DNA from: Bacteroidales bacterium
GTDB taxonomy: Bacteria; Bacteroidota; Bacteroidia; Bacteroidales; UBA7960
DNA: 42,179 nt
Direction of reading: 5' to 3'
Assembly: GCA_003552075.1 (NCBI GenBank)
Contig: PUOJ01000194.1
Coordinates: forward strand, 1-42,179
Shown here: in pieces, positions 7,886-15,901 of the stretch
Numbering within the stretch: the first letter of the stretch is position 1
Layout: each line of letters begins with the position of its first letter
Notes under the pieces: generated by a model
The model's database searches: none
The model's input: the letters and a program-made list of their open reading frames with translations, nothing else
What the model was told of the DNA's origin: nothing
Made by a program: the position numbers and the translations under genes

Positions 7886-10800
7886 TTATTTGAATGCTTG
7901 CTCAAGCAGGGCATCTTCGCCAAGTTTCAGTCGCCTGAAGTATTCCGGCACCGCTTCTCCCTTGAGTTCATCCACATATAGTTTGGCCAGGTACATGCCC
8001 AGCATGAAGCCTTGTCCGCGCAAGCCGAGAAACAGTCCTTTCTCCACGTCTACGATCATTTTAGGCTCGATGTAATAGCCTGCCCATAGCGACTGAAATC
8101 CCACAGCAGAAATCTCGGGGATCCAGTCGACAAACACCTCGGACACGATCTCAGAGAAGTCGCGCGAGTTGATTTTCACATCTTTGTCGGTCTCGACGGG
8201 TTCCACCGCCGGCGAGGCACAGCCAATCACCTGCCCGGTATCCCCAAGCTGCTGTCCGTAAACTGCAGTAAATCCTTTATAATGCCGGCGGTCGATCAGC
8301 ATATTCAGGGGTGCACCATCGATGCCCAGCATGGGCAGGCGCCTGGTAATGAAAGCCTGGTGTTTTACCGGGAACAATCCCGTTTCCACGCCCAGCTTTT
8401 CAGCAAAATCGGCTCCCTTATCGCCAAGGGCGTTAATAAAGACGGGGGTATGATATTCGACATAATCGCCTTCATCGGTGCGCACCACAGCAATGTAGGT
8501 GTCTCCGTCCTTTTGCACGTCGATGAGCTCGGTGTTTTCCATCATGGTTCCCCCGGCATTGACCCCGAGTTGCCGCAAGCTTTCGATCACCTTTCCGGGC
8601 GTGGCCTGCCAACATTCATCCGTTTTCAGTGCAGCCAGGTACTTATGGTTTTGGTCATTAAAATAGGGAGAAATCTCTTTTTTGAAGGCTTCCGGTTTGA
8701 TCATCCTGGCTTTTTGCCACGCCATCGACTCTTCAAGCGCTTGATACATGGCCTCATCGTGCGCGAAGGTCACGTAGTTGATCGGCCTGAAGTCAATGTC
8801 TCCTCTGGTATCCAGCTCTTTGAACAGTTCCAGGTTGTGTCGGGCAATGTCAGTGAGTTCGGGCAGGCTGAAGGCCGGGCGTCCGCCGGCAATGTTGCGC
8901 CAGGAGCTGCCAAAGCCATAGTTGATCATCACCGGATCATATCCTTCTTCGGCAAGAAAACGGAACAAAGCGCTTCCACCGATGCCACCGCCAGCCACAA
9001 GTGCTTTTGTTTCGATACGACGGCGTGCCTGGCCATTGACTGCAGTGACCACACGGTCATGCGCAGCCGAGGGGTAGATCTCCCCGATGGTGATCTGGTT
9101 CGACATCGGTGCCCTGGGTGTAGATCCGCCAATGAGGCGAACACCCATGGGTCTGAGATTCATCTGCAAGCGCTGTATGCAGCGTTTACCCCTGCAGGGG
9201 CCCATGCCCAGGTGGGTGGTGTGCTTGATCTCTTCCACAGAGATAAACTTCCTGTCGCCGATCACCTTCAACACATCCTCAAAGACCACGTCATCGCAGT
9301 GGCACATGAAGAAGTCCGTACCAGGCTTTTCTGGGGATGGCCTGACATCCAGCGGTTCGGGATAATCCTTTTTAATGATGAAGCCACGCACTTTCAGCTG
9401 TTCCTCCCGGGGCATGTCTTCTGCCTTGATCCGCGCAATGTGGGTGAGGTTCTCCTTGCGCAGGACGCGCTGTATCACCCCTTCGCCAAGAATATGGGCG
9501 TCATTGTCTACCAGGTATACCTCCTCACCTGCTTCCATGTCAAACTCGATAGGCAGGAAAAAGATGTTTCGCTTCAGGTTATAACCAAAAATGGCCAGTC
9601 CCGGACATTGATACACGCAGTCCATGCATCCCACGCACTTTTCAAAGTCGATTTCCGGCACTGTACTGGTGGAAGATTTTGTGATTGCCCCGTAATTGCA
9701 TGCGAAGGCGCAGGGGTTGCATGCAAAGCCATGGAGGCAGTCGATGAGCACGAAAGGCTTGTCCATGCGCGCCTCATCGGGCATGAAAGGCGCATCGATC
9801 ACCTGGAAAGGATGTTGTTGCGAGTCGATGTATTCCTTGGATATCCGCAGGTAGTCATCATAGGAATACCGTGCTTTTTTGTTTTCAAGGATCTCATAGG
9901 CTACCTGCTTGCCTCGCAGCACGGCGCTGGTGCCCTCTCCGATGCGTATGGCATCGCCGGCCCCGTAACAGTGCCGGCCGAACATCTGCTGGCCCTTTTT
10001 CAGGAGGTCATCGTCGGGCATGAGCCCCGTACAGATATTGATGGCATCGATGCCGGAGATTACCTGCTCCGTACCTTCCACCGGCTTAAAATCTTTGGAT
10101 TCAGCGACCACGGCACCGGAAATGCCATCTCCCTTTTCGTTGGGGATGGCTTCCAGGATCATGTGTGACAGCATCACCGGGATGCCTAACCGCCTCACCC
10201 TGTTTGCCTGCACCGGGAAGCCTCCTTCATGGGGCAGTGCTTCGATGATGGCTTTTACCCTTGCCCCGGCCTGTGTCAACTGATAGCTTGTCAGGTAGCC
10301 GATATTGCCGGCACCCACGGTGAGCACATTTTTTCCCAGGAGCGTCAGCTCCGTATTCATCATCTTCTGAATCACCGCCGCAGTGAACACACCAGGCAGG
10401 TCGTCATTATGAAAGGTAGGCAGGAAGGGCACGGCCCCGGTGGCCACAACAAAATGCTTACAGTCAATATAAAACACTTCCTGTGTGTTGAAGTTCTTTA
10501 CAGCCACCCTGTTCCCTTCAAAAATATCCCATACGGTGCTGTCGAGCATGATGCCGGTATGGTCTTCACCGGCCAGTGTCCTGGAGATCTCAAAGCCACG
10601 CATGCCGCCATATTTTTTCTCTGTCTCAAAAAAGAAAAACTGGTGCGTTTGCATGTTGAACTGGCCGCCGATCTCACTGTTGCTGTCGACCACGATGTTG
10701 CTCACCCCATGCTGGTTGAGCACCTCCCGGGTGGCCAGACCCGCGGGACCTGCCCCCACGATCACCACCTCGGTCTTATATACCCGCAGGCCCTGCGATT

Positions 10801-11116
10801 TGACAAATACCGCAGGCTCTGCCACAAAATCCTTCGGAATCTCTGCCACCACTTCAATGTCATCCACTGGCGTGATGCAAATGCGCTTCACTTCACCGTC
10901 TACGAGCATCTCGCAAGCACTGCACTTGCCAATGCCACATTCCAGGCTACGCCCCCTGTTTTTCAGGCTGTGGCTGTGCACGGGAAAGCCAGCCTGATGC
11001 AGCGCAGCAGCAATCGTAAAGCCTTTCTCTCCCTCGATGGTTTTTCCCTGGTATTGAAAGTGGTGCTTGTCAACGTCCTTAACTTCTATGATCGGGTGCT
11101 TGTGTATTTTTCCCAT
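7886..11116 (-). CDS. Fused iron-sulfur flavoprotein dehydrogenase (HcnABC / dye-linked imino-acid dehydrogenase layout)
   Basis: A 1,076-residue single chain that joins parts usually encoded as separate subunits. In order: a [2Fe-2S] ferredoxin-like domain (C60, C65, C68, C80), a pyridine-nucleotide/FAD reductase domain with GAGPAG at 121-126 and GAGNIG at 268-273, two [4Fe-4S] ferredoxin sites (C460, C466, C469, C473 and C494, C497, C500, C504), a BFD-like [2Fe-2S] site (C605, C607, C641, C646), and a C-terminal D-amino-acid-oxidase-like FAD domain starting with GGGIGG at 709-714. This matches the order HcnA-HcnB-HcnC, and also sarcosine oxidase and proline or hydroxyproline dehydrogenases, so it probably oxidises an amino or imino acid in the cytoplasm. 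The substrate is unknown. The frame is open to 11179, but the ATG at 11116 opens with the natural domain start. Confidence 0.85.
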   Translation of the reverse strand: MGKIHKHPIIEVKDVDKHHFQYQGKTIEGEKGFTIAAALHQAGFPVHSHSLKNRGRSLECGIGKCSACEMLVDGEVKRICITPVDDIEVVAEIPKDFVAEPAVFVKSQGLRVYKTEVVIVGAGPAGLATREVLNQHGVSNIVVDSNSEIGGQFNMQTHQFFFFETEKKYGGMRGFEISRTLAGEDHTGIMLDSTVWDIFEGNRVAVKNFNTQEVFYIDCKHFVVATGAVPFLPTFHNDDLPGVFTAAVIQKMMNTELTLLGKNVLTVGAGNIGYLTSYQLTQAGARVKAIIEALPHEGGFPVQANRVRRLGIPVMLSHMILEAIPNEKGDGISGAVVAESKDFKPVEGTEQVISGIDAINICTGLMPDDDLLKKGQQMFGRHCYGAGDAIRIGEGTSAVLRGKQVAYEILENKKARYSYDDYLRISKEYIDSQQHPFQVIDAPFMPDEARMDKPFVLIDCLHGFACNPCAFACNYGAITKSSTSTVPEIDFEKCVGCMDCVYQCPGLAIFGYNLKRNIFFLPIEFDMEAGEEVYLVDNDAHILGEGVIQRVLRKENLTHIARIKAEDMPREEQLKVRGFIIKKDYPEPLDVRPSPEKPGTDFFMCHCDDVVFEDVLKVIGDRKFISVEEIKHTTHLGMGPCRGKRCIQRLQMNLRPMGVRLIGGSTPRAPMSNQITIGEIYPSAAHDRVVTAVNGQARRRIETKALVAGGGIGGSALFRFLAEEGYDPVMINYGFGSSWRNIAGGRPAFSLPELTDIARHNLELFKELDTRGDIDFRPINYVTFAHDEAMYQALEESMAWQKARMIKPEAFKKEISPYFNDQNHKYLAALKTDECWQATPGKVIESLRQLGVNAGGTMMENTELIDVQKDGDTYIAVVRTDEGDYVEYHTPVFINALGDKGADFAEKLGVETGLFPVKHQAFITRRLPMLGIDGAPLNMLIDRRHYKGFTAVYGQQLGDTGQVIGCASPAVEPVETDKDVKINSRDFSEIVSEVFVDWIPEISAVGFQSLWAGYYIEPKMIVDVEKGLFLGLRGQGFMLGMYLAKLYVDELKGEAVPEYFRRLKLGEDALLEQAFK

Positions 11117-11236
11117 AACGAATCTCAATGATATATTCTGCCTGTGTCTGCAAATGCATCCGGACCATTGTGCAGCCACCCATGATTCTACAACGTCCTT
11201 TCAGCAACCGGATTCTTTCAACTGAAAGTTCGCAGA

Positions 11237-11244
11237 CAAAGGTA
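11237..11244 (-). promoter_or_regulatory. -7 promoter element for the fused flavoprotein gene
   Basis: Minus strand TACCTTTG, perfect to TAnnTTTG. It would give a leader of about 115 bases before the start at 11116. No good -33 box was seen. Confidence 0.45.
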
Positions 11245-11396
11245 ATTATTTAAGAAATTCGCTACCATTCCGGGCTAATTTTTATAGTACTTGCACATGC
11301 ATTAAATTTTTATTATCTTAGCTCGAAGCTGCCGGGCTGCCAGGCGTGATCCGGACCATCCCGGGGTGGTTTACAAAGCGCGCGCCGGGCAGTGAG

Positions 11397-11434
11397 TTAA
11401 GGTGAAGGCTAAAGCTAAAGTCAGGGTTTAGCTT
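11397..11434. repeat. GA-rich degenerate tandem repeat, copy 3
   Basis: TTAAGGTGAAGGCTAAAGC and similar words, related to the arrays beside gldA. It directly adjoins the GTC-type array that follows, so the spacer 11245-11554 between the flavoprotein and SagB-type genes is mostly repeat sequence. Confidence 0.5.
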
Positions 11435-11547
11435 ACAAGTAAAGCCATCGCATACCCAGACTTTCAGACTTTTCGACCTTTTGACCTGTGGACTTTTTGT
11501 CCTTTTGTCATTTTGTCCTTTTGTCATTTTGTCATTTTGTCATTTTA
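11435..11547 (-). repeat. GGTCAAAA-type composite repeat, copy 1
   Basis: On the plus strand it consists of TTTTGTC(C/A) octamers running up to 8 bases before the start codon at 11555. On the minus strand it reads as AAAATGAC/AAAAGGAC words, then GGTCAAAAGGTC, then AAGTCTGGGTATGCGATGG. The tail GGGTATGCG(G/A)TGG is shared with the copies at 38.9 and 39.0 kb. Being next to the start codon, it would lie in the 5' untranslated RNA of the SagB-type gene. Confidence 0.7.
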
Positions 11548-11554
11548 ACCACAC

Positions 11555-12310
11555 ATGAAAAAATTCATCACCATATTCGCCGTTTTTGCCTTGCTGGGCA
11601 TTGCAGCCATTATTTTTACCGTAGGTTCCCGTGTGCTTACGCCCGACCAGGGGGAAGCATCATGCGCGATCCATGCCCGCGAAGTCACTACAAACAACCC
11701 ATTACAACAAGACGGAAACATGATTGACCTTCCCGACCCCGTCACAGACGGACAGATGAGCATTGAAAAGGCCCTGACACTTCGCCGGTCGATCAGGAGT
11801 TATGCTGATGAACCCCTTACGCTGGATGAGCTGGCGCAGCTTTTATGGTCAGCACAGGGCATTACCAATGAACGTGGATTTCGGACGGCACCCTCGGCGG
11901 GAGCGACTTTTCCGCTCGACATGTTCGTGTTTGTCAATAATGTGGAAGCCCTCAGCACCGGCATTTATCATTACCACCCCCACGAGCATCAGCTGGAGCT
12001 CATTCGTGAAGAAGATGTCTCTTCTCCCCTATTCAGGGCTTGCCTGAGCCAGTCGATGATCCTGGATGGCGCTGCAGTGCTGGTCTTTGCCGCTGTTTTT
12101 GAACGCACCACCGACAGGTATGGCGAGCGTGGAGAGCGCTATGTGTACAATGAGATCGGACATGCCAGCCAGAACGTGCACCTGCAGGCCGCCGCCCTGG
12201 ACATCGGCACTGTCGTAATCGGGGCTTACCGGGACGATGAAGTGGAAGAGATCCTGCAGCTGGGTGATGAATACCGCGTACTGTACCTGATGCCCGTAGG
12301 CCCCATGTAA
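11555..12310 (+). CDS. Exported SagB-type oxidoreductase (nitroreductase fold)
   Basis: Flavin-dependent nitroreductase-fold protein of the SagB/ThcOx type. Of 251 residues, 1-27 form a hydrophobic signal or anchor segment, so the enzyme is probably periplasmic or membrane-tethered. The domain starts with RRSIRSY at 77-83, LWSAQG near 97-102, and PSAGATFPL at 113-121, which are typical FMN-site segments of this family. SagB enzymes in biosynthetic clusters oxidise peptide azolines, but isolated copies like this one, with no peptide precursor or YcaO gene nearby, have no known substrate. The start follows a repeat array without a recognisable Shine-Dalgarno. It converges with the barrel protein gene downstream. 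Confidence 0.87.
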   Translation: MKKFITIFAVFALLGIAAIIFTVGSRVLTPDQGEASCAIHAREVTTNNPLQQDGNMIDLPDPVTDGQMSIEKALTLRRSIRSYADEPLTLDELAQLLWSAQGITNERGFRTAPSAGATFPLDMFVFVNNVEALSTGIYHYHPHEHQLELIREEDVSSPLFRACLSQSMILDGAAVLVFAAVFERTTDRYGERGERYVYNEIGHASQNVHLQAAALDIGTVVIGAYRDDEVEEILQLGDEYRVLYLMPVGPM

Positions 12311-12605
12311 GCGCCTGGTAAGCATAGTTTGCTGTGCCTTCAAATTGCGCCCCGCTGCATTTATCGCTTTCGGGGAAAAGCACGGCTGGTTGATCTGACC
12401 TGTTATTTGTGAACCTGTCCAGTTTTCTCCACAACCCTTCTGTGTCTTCGCTGCAAGGGCCGGATTGCCTCCCCGCATGGTCCGGAAGGGTTTGCCATGC
12501 ATGATACAACTCACCCCTGACTGCTGGGACAGGTTTGCTTCGATAATACTTTTTTCGGCGGTTTGGTGATATATTCCCACCTATGCAGCAAGTTGCGTAG
12601 CGGCA
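12311..12605. other. Convergent spacer without genes
   Basis: About 295 bases between the SagB-type gene and the barrel protein gene. Open frames on the minus strand here extend into the SagB-type gene in the antisense direction and have no family character. No clear terminator or repeat array was seen. Confidence 0.5.
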
Positions 12606-13949
12606 TTAAAAGCCATAAGATATTCCTGTCTGGAGGGAGTAGCTGTAAGGATATGCATGGCCGATCATCATGCCTTCGCTGATGATGGGATTGAGAAACA
12701 GTTGCACAGTGGGTTCCATGTGCAGTTTTAACCGGCTGGTAAGCGCCATGTCAAAGACGAGCCCACCAATGGCTGATACATTAAAATGCCTGATTCCGTA
12801 TGTTTCTCCGATGGAAGGCTGCTGCAGGTTTTTTCCGGCAAACACCTCATTTTCCAATAAAAAGTTACCGGAAGCACCACCCTTCAGGTGTATACCGATG
12901 AGACCTTCAGCCAGTGTATACCTGAGAATGAGTGGGATTTCCAGGAAGTGAAATACCTGTGTAAGCCCTTCATGTGTTTTTCTCAGACTTCTGACCTCAA
13001 TGCCAGTCTTGGATTGGTTTTCAGTGATCACACGATTGGATTGCACGTCAGCAAAATAGTGGTGCGGGTCATGGAAGCGGATTCCTCCCTGTGAAGTAAG
13101 TATTCTTTGGGGATGGGTCATCATGCCTGTCCGGCTGTCTGTTTCAAAGACGGGAAGGTTTCCCGGGTGCTGATATGCCACGATATCATGCACATGCTGT
13201 CCTGTGGCTAGATAGTTTACGCCAGTCTGGACGGATAATCCCGGCCGCAGCTCATAGCTGAGATACATGCCCATCCCATAGGTAAGCAGGCCTTCCTCGA
13301 GCGATTCAAAGGGAATGCCCAGGTTGTTGAAGTCGCTGTTGCGGGCAAGCAGTCTTTGGTTTTGCCTGGGGGCTATGTGCACGCCCAGGCTGAATTTGCC
13401 GCCTGGTTCTGTGGTTTCAAGGCTGGCAAACATGGATGAAAACATACCGTCTGCCGGTGTTTGCGAGGCAGGGGCAACGGGCATCGGCGGCAGGTCATCA
13501 GCGAATGCAAGTGCATGCCGGCTGACTGGCATCACAGCTTCACCGCCAATCACTGTCATTGGCGGAGCAATTGAGCTTTCGGGCACATAATCTGCTGCCA
13601 GGGGTGCATCCTGGCTGGCATGCCAATTAAGCGGGCGGCCTTCAGGATGGCTTTGGTGATGTGTCTGTGCCAACGGTTCAGCAGCCAGGCTTTCCATAGC
13701 TTGGGGCAACTCCTGCCGCTCAGCCATCCAATCCGGTTGCACAGCAAAGGGTTGCAAAAGCCACAGGGAAAGTGCGACGGCAATGAACGCAGCAACTGAA
13801 GCGGCCATGCCCATGAGCAAGGGCAAGCGGCGACGTCGCGCCCGCCGGTCCAGCCCATCGGAAACAGCCAGCCAGGCCTCTACGGGAGGATTGACCTCCA
13901 GGCCTTCCAGCACCTCACTGATGCGCTTGTCTATGTAGTGTCTGTCCAT
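12606..13949 (-). CDS. Membrane-anchored outer-membrane beta-barrel protein, partner of ECF sigma factor
   Basis: A 447-residue protein in three parts: an N-terminal cytoplasmic segment (about 1-42) rich in charge with an anti-sigma-like layout, one transmembrane helix at about 43-66, a proline- and alanine-rich linker to about 190, and a C-terminal region (about 195-447) with alternating strands and aromatic ends, finishing in an aromatic residue (SYGF), as in PorT/OmpA-type barrels. Its gene begins 9 bases after the sigma factor stop, so it is probably the regulator or sensor of that sigma factor. This layout is common in Bacteroidota. Which membrane each part occupies has not been shown and is an open point. 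Confidence 0.7.
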   Translation of the reverse strand: MDRHYIDKRISEVLEGLEVNPPVEAWLAVSDGLDRRARRRRLPLLMGMAASVAAFIAVALSLWLLQPFAVQPDWMAERQELPQAMESLAAEPLAQTHHQSHPEGRPLNWHASQDAPLAADYVPESSIAPPMTVIGGEAVMPVSRHALAFADDLPPMPVAPASQTPADGMFSSMFASLETTEPGGKFSLGVHIAPRQNQRLLARNSDFNNLGIPFESLEEGLLTYGMGMYLSYELRPGLSVQTGVNYLATGQHVHDIVAYQHPGNLPVFETDSRTGMMTHPQRILTSQGGIRFHDPHHYFADVQSNRVITENQSKTGIEVRSLRKTHEGLTQVFHFLEIPLILRYTLAEGLIGIHLKGGASGNFLLENEVFAGKNLQQPSIGETYGIRHFNVSAIGGLVFDMALTSRLKLHMEPTVQLFLNPIISEGMMIGHAYPYSYSLQTGISYGF

Positions 13950-13958
13950 CGATGTATG

Positions 13959-14507
13959 TCAAATTGCCTTGACCTCCAGCTTAACTTCCTGGTTCAACTT
14001 ATCCTTCAATAACACTCTTGCCCTGGCCAGGTTGGAGCGTGAAGTCGACTCACTGATCTTCAACTCCCTGGCTATCTCCTTGTGGCTGTATCCCTCCAGC
14101 GCATATAGGTTAAAAACCATGCGGTACTGCAATGGCAGCTGTTGCACAAACCGAAGGATATCCCTGGCATGTAAGGTGTCAACCCCATGGTTATGATGCA
14201 CATGCGCTTCATAATCAACCACATCTTCCAAAGGAAGATGGTAAACGCGCGCACGGTATTTTTCTATGGCTACATGGACAAATATCCGCCTGATCCATCC
14301 TTCAAAGGCACCTTTTCCATTATAAGAGGATAATTTGGAAAAGACTTTGATGAAGCCTTCCTGCAGCATATCCTGGGCCTCATCATGACTGGCAGCATAC
14401 CTCAGGCAAACCCCAAACATCTGCCTGGAAAACATGGCATACAGCCGGTATTGATCAGACCGGCGTTGCTGCAAACAACCTTTTAGTATTTTCTTCAGGC
14501 TTTCCAC
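13959..14507 (-). CDS. ECF-type RNA polymerase sigma factor
   Basis: A 182-residue sigma-70 family factor of the extracytoplasmic type. Region 2 lies at about 20-90, with EAQDMLQEGFIKVF and FEGWIRRIFVHVAIEKYR, and region 4 at about 125-175, with the helix-turn-helix YSHKEIARELKISESTSRSNLARAR. The downstream gene encodes a membrane-anchored protein with an anti-sigma layout. A perfect TATCTTTG element lies 20 bases upstream of the start, indicating transcription by the housekeeping sigma factor; whether it also drives its own gene is unknown. Confidence 0.93.
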   Translation of the reverse strand: MESLKKILKGCLQQRRSDQYRLYAMFSRQMFGVCLRYAASHDEAQDMLQEGFIKVFSKLSSYNGKGAFEGWIRRIFVHVAIEKYRARVYHLPLEDVVDYEAHVHHNHGVDTLHARDILRFVQQLPLQYRMVFNLYALEGYSHKEIARELKISESTSRSNLARARVLLKDKLNQEVKLEVKAI

Positions 14508-14526
14508 AATAACAGGGTTATCTCTA

Positions 14527-14534
14527 CAAAGATA
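14527..14534 (-). promoter_or_regulatory. -7 promoter element for the ECF sigma gene
   Basis: Minus strand TATCTTTG, perfect to TAnnTTTG, 20 bases before the start at 14507. The spacer upstream is T-rich but lacks a clear TTTG at the -33 distance. Confidence 0.6.
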
Positions 14535-14586
14535 AAAAACTTCCCTGTTTTTCCATAAGTGTTTAAATCAAAGAACGGCAGTTTTT

Positions 14587-15378
14587 TTATTGCTGATTAT
14601 GGTGGTAATGGCCTTGCGTATCATACAGCACAATTACAAAGTGTTCGCTATAATCATCTGCCAGGACGCATAAATGATCAAATGCTTCATCAAACTGAAA
14701 AACAAATGGATTTTGCGGCCGGTATTGCTGCTTTTGCTCAAAAAAGTACCAGTCGTCTTTCGTGATCCGGAAAAAACCGTAATTCCCTGGATCCAGGCTT
14801 TCCTTTTCTGCTCCAATCTCCCAAAGGTCATCAAAAAAAGCAGCCATTTCCTTGTCGGGCTTTGTTGATTTGGCGTGAATGTACCCCCAGGCATGGTTAT
14901 CTTGCAGTCTCCTCATCTCATAATCTTTAAGCTTCAGGGATGCAGGTTGCATGTGTGCGATGTCTAACTCTACCAGTGTTTCAGACACCAGGAGGCTGCC
15001 ATCGGAGTGCTCCTTGTTAAGTTGGAATTGGAGTTGATGCACTCCGTGATCCAACTTGCCAAAATCAACAAAGGCTTTGGCAGGACCTAATGCGGTCAGG
15101 CAAAATGTGGGGGCTTTAACTCCAAGGAAGTGCAGATGGATGCCGTCGGAGGCATGTGTAAGCTCATAATCGATCAGAAAGTTGAGGCATGGGTACCCAT
15201 CTTTTGTTTCGGCATAAAGGCCAAGCTTTCTTTCGCCGTCCGGGGCATGTTCTCTGATCTCAAGCAACACAACCCCATCCAGGTCGTGCATCTCATCATC
15301 CTTTTGGCAGGCCGCCAGGCTCAGGGCCAGCAAAAAGGATATCTGCATGATTATGATAAAAAACATTCTGTACATCAT
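14587..15378 (-). CDS. Hypothetical lipoprotein
   Basis: Not recognised. From the ATG at 15378 the product has 263 residues: a short start, a hydrophobic segment and the lipobox LAAC, with the cysteine at residue 24 followed by QKDDE, so it should be a lipoprotein, and the acidic residues after the cysteine suit export to the cell surface in Bacteroidota. The mature part alternates polar and hydrophobic residues and is probably beta-rich. Alternative ATGs at 15375 and 15366 would also give a signal peptide; the longer frame to 15450 would run through the intrinsic terminator and is rejected. Upstream lies a structured leader with a hairpin and terminator, suggesting conditional expression. 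Confidence 0.7.
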   Translation of the reverse strand: MMYRMFFIIIMQISFLLALSLAACQKDDEMHDLDGVVLLEIREHAPDGERKLGLYAETKDGYPCLNFLIDYELTHASDGIHLHFLGVKAPTFCLTALGPAKAFVDFGKLDHGVHQLQFQLNKEHSDGSLLVSETLVELDIAHMQPASLKLKDYEMRRLQDNHAWGYIHAKSTKPDKEMAAFFDDLWEIGAEKESLDPGNYGFFRITKDDWYFFEQKQQYRPQNPFVFQFDEAFDHLCVLADDYSEHFVIVLYDTQGHYHHNQQ

Positions 15379-15411
15379 CACGTTGGCAATCAATACATAA
15401 GGCCTGCAATT

Positions 15412-15455
15412 AAAAAACCCGCCTGAGCAATTTGTTGATTGGTCGCTCAAACGGG
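15412..15455 (-). terminator. Intrinsic terminator upstream of the lipoprotein gene
   Basis: On the minus strand CCCGTTTGAGC pairs with GCTCAGGCGGG over 11 positions (two are G-U), with a 16-base loop and then six T. It ends only 34 bases before the lipoprotein start at 15378. It may end transcripts from the TPR unit, end a small RNA, or act as an attenuator. Confidence 0.75.
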
Positions 15456-15488
15456 TAATGTGGGCAGTAGAACACTCATCTTTAGAAA

Positions 15489-15602
15489 CGTTTCAGGGAA
15501 ATGGCCGCCTGGTTAGTTGGTGTTGGTCAATGTTGCTTTTGTGCTTCTGCTTTGGTGCAGCATTTGAAGCTAATGGCGGCCATTTCCGTATCCCCTGAAA
15601 CG
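15489..15602 (-). ncRNA. Candidate structured RNA or leader hairpin
   Basis: Two pairs of arms close a 114-base hairpin: 15489-15498 with 15593-15602 (10 bp) and 15499-15509 with 15575-15585 (11 bp, GC-rich), with a 7-base bulge on one side. The 65-base loop can form a small inner hairpin (GCTTC with GAAGC). On the minus strand TAGGTTTTG lies just before it (about 15604-15612) and the terminator at 15412-15455 follows, so a transcript of about 190 bases is possible. The minus strand also encodes an 18-codon open frame (15583 to 15527). It could equally be a small mobile or REP-like inverted repeat. Confidence 0.4.
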
Positions 15603-15901
15603 AATACAAAACCTAAAAAATGAAAATATTTGGAAAAAAGGAGAAAAACACCCGGCGGCTGAACTTCACCGGGATACGTTTAACAGTTTTGTATGTTGTC
15701 AGTAAAAAAAGAACTTTGGGTCAATCATCTTTGCGACGCACACTTATAAGACGAACAGGTTGAGGAAAACGCTGCGTGACAAGTAAAAAAAATGTGGAAT
15801 CGTGCAATCCCGCGTTGCACCATAAGCCCATGAATGTGTGGAAATGAGATGAGGTATCAGCCAATGACTGTCCCGGGAGATCATTCGGGCAGCATGTTGT
15901 C

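Larger units (their letters stand above)
15379..15901. other. 523-base spacer with hairpin, terminator and short open frames
   Basis: Between the TPR gene stop and the lipoprotein start, both on the minus strand. It contains an intrinsic terminator at 15412-15455, a long inverted repeat at 15489-15602, and on the plus strand two short open frames overlapping by ATGA (15501-15623, 40 codons, and 15620-15763, 47 codons) of unknown reality. Bases 15764-15901 show nothing recognisable. Confidence 0.5.

Noticed and set aside
8282-10168. A 628-codon open frame opposite the fused flavoprotein
   Set aside because: It arises from codon bias of the high-GC gene on the other strand; composition is rich in His and Cys without domains.
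11318-11527. Lysine/serine-rich short protein before the SagB-type gene
   Set aside because: It is a translation of the GGTCAAAA/GTC tandem repeat.
11555-12310. Thiazole/oxazole-modified peptide (RiPP) cluster
   Set aside because: Only the SagB-type gene is present; no YcaO, precursor peptide or exporter is near.
12029-12580. Open frames on the minus strand after the SagB-type gene
   Set aside because: They run antisense into the SagB-type gene and have no domain or initiation signal.
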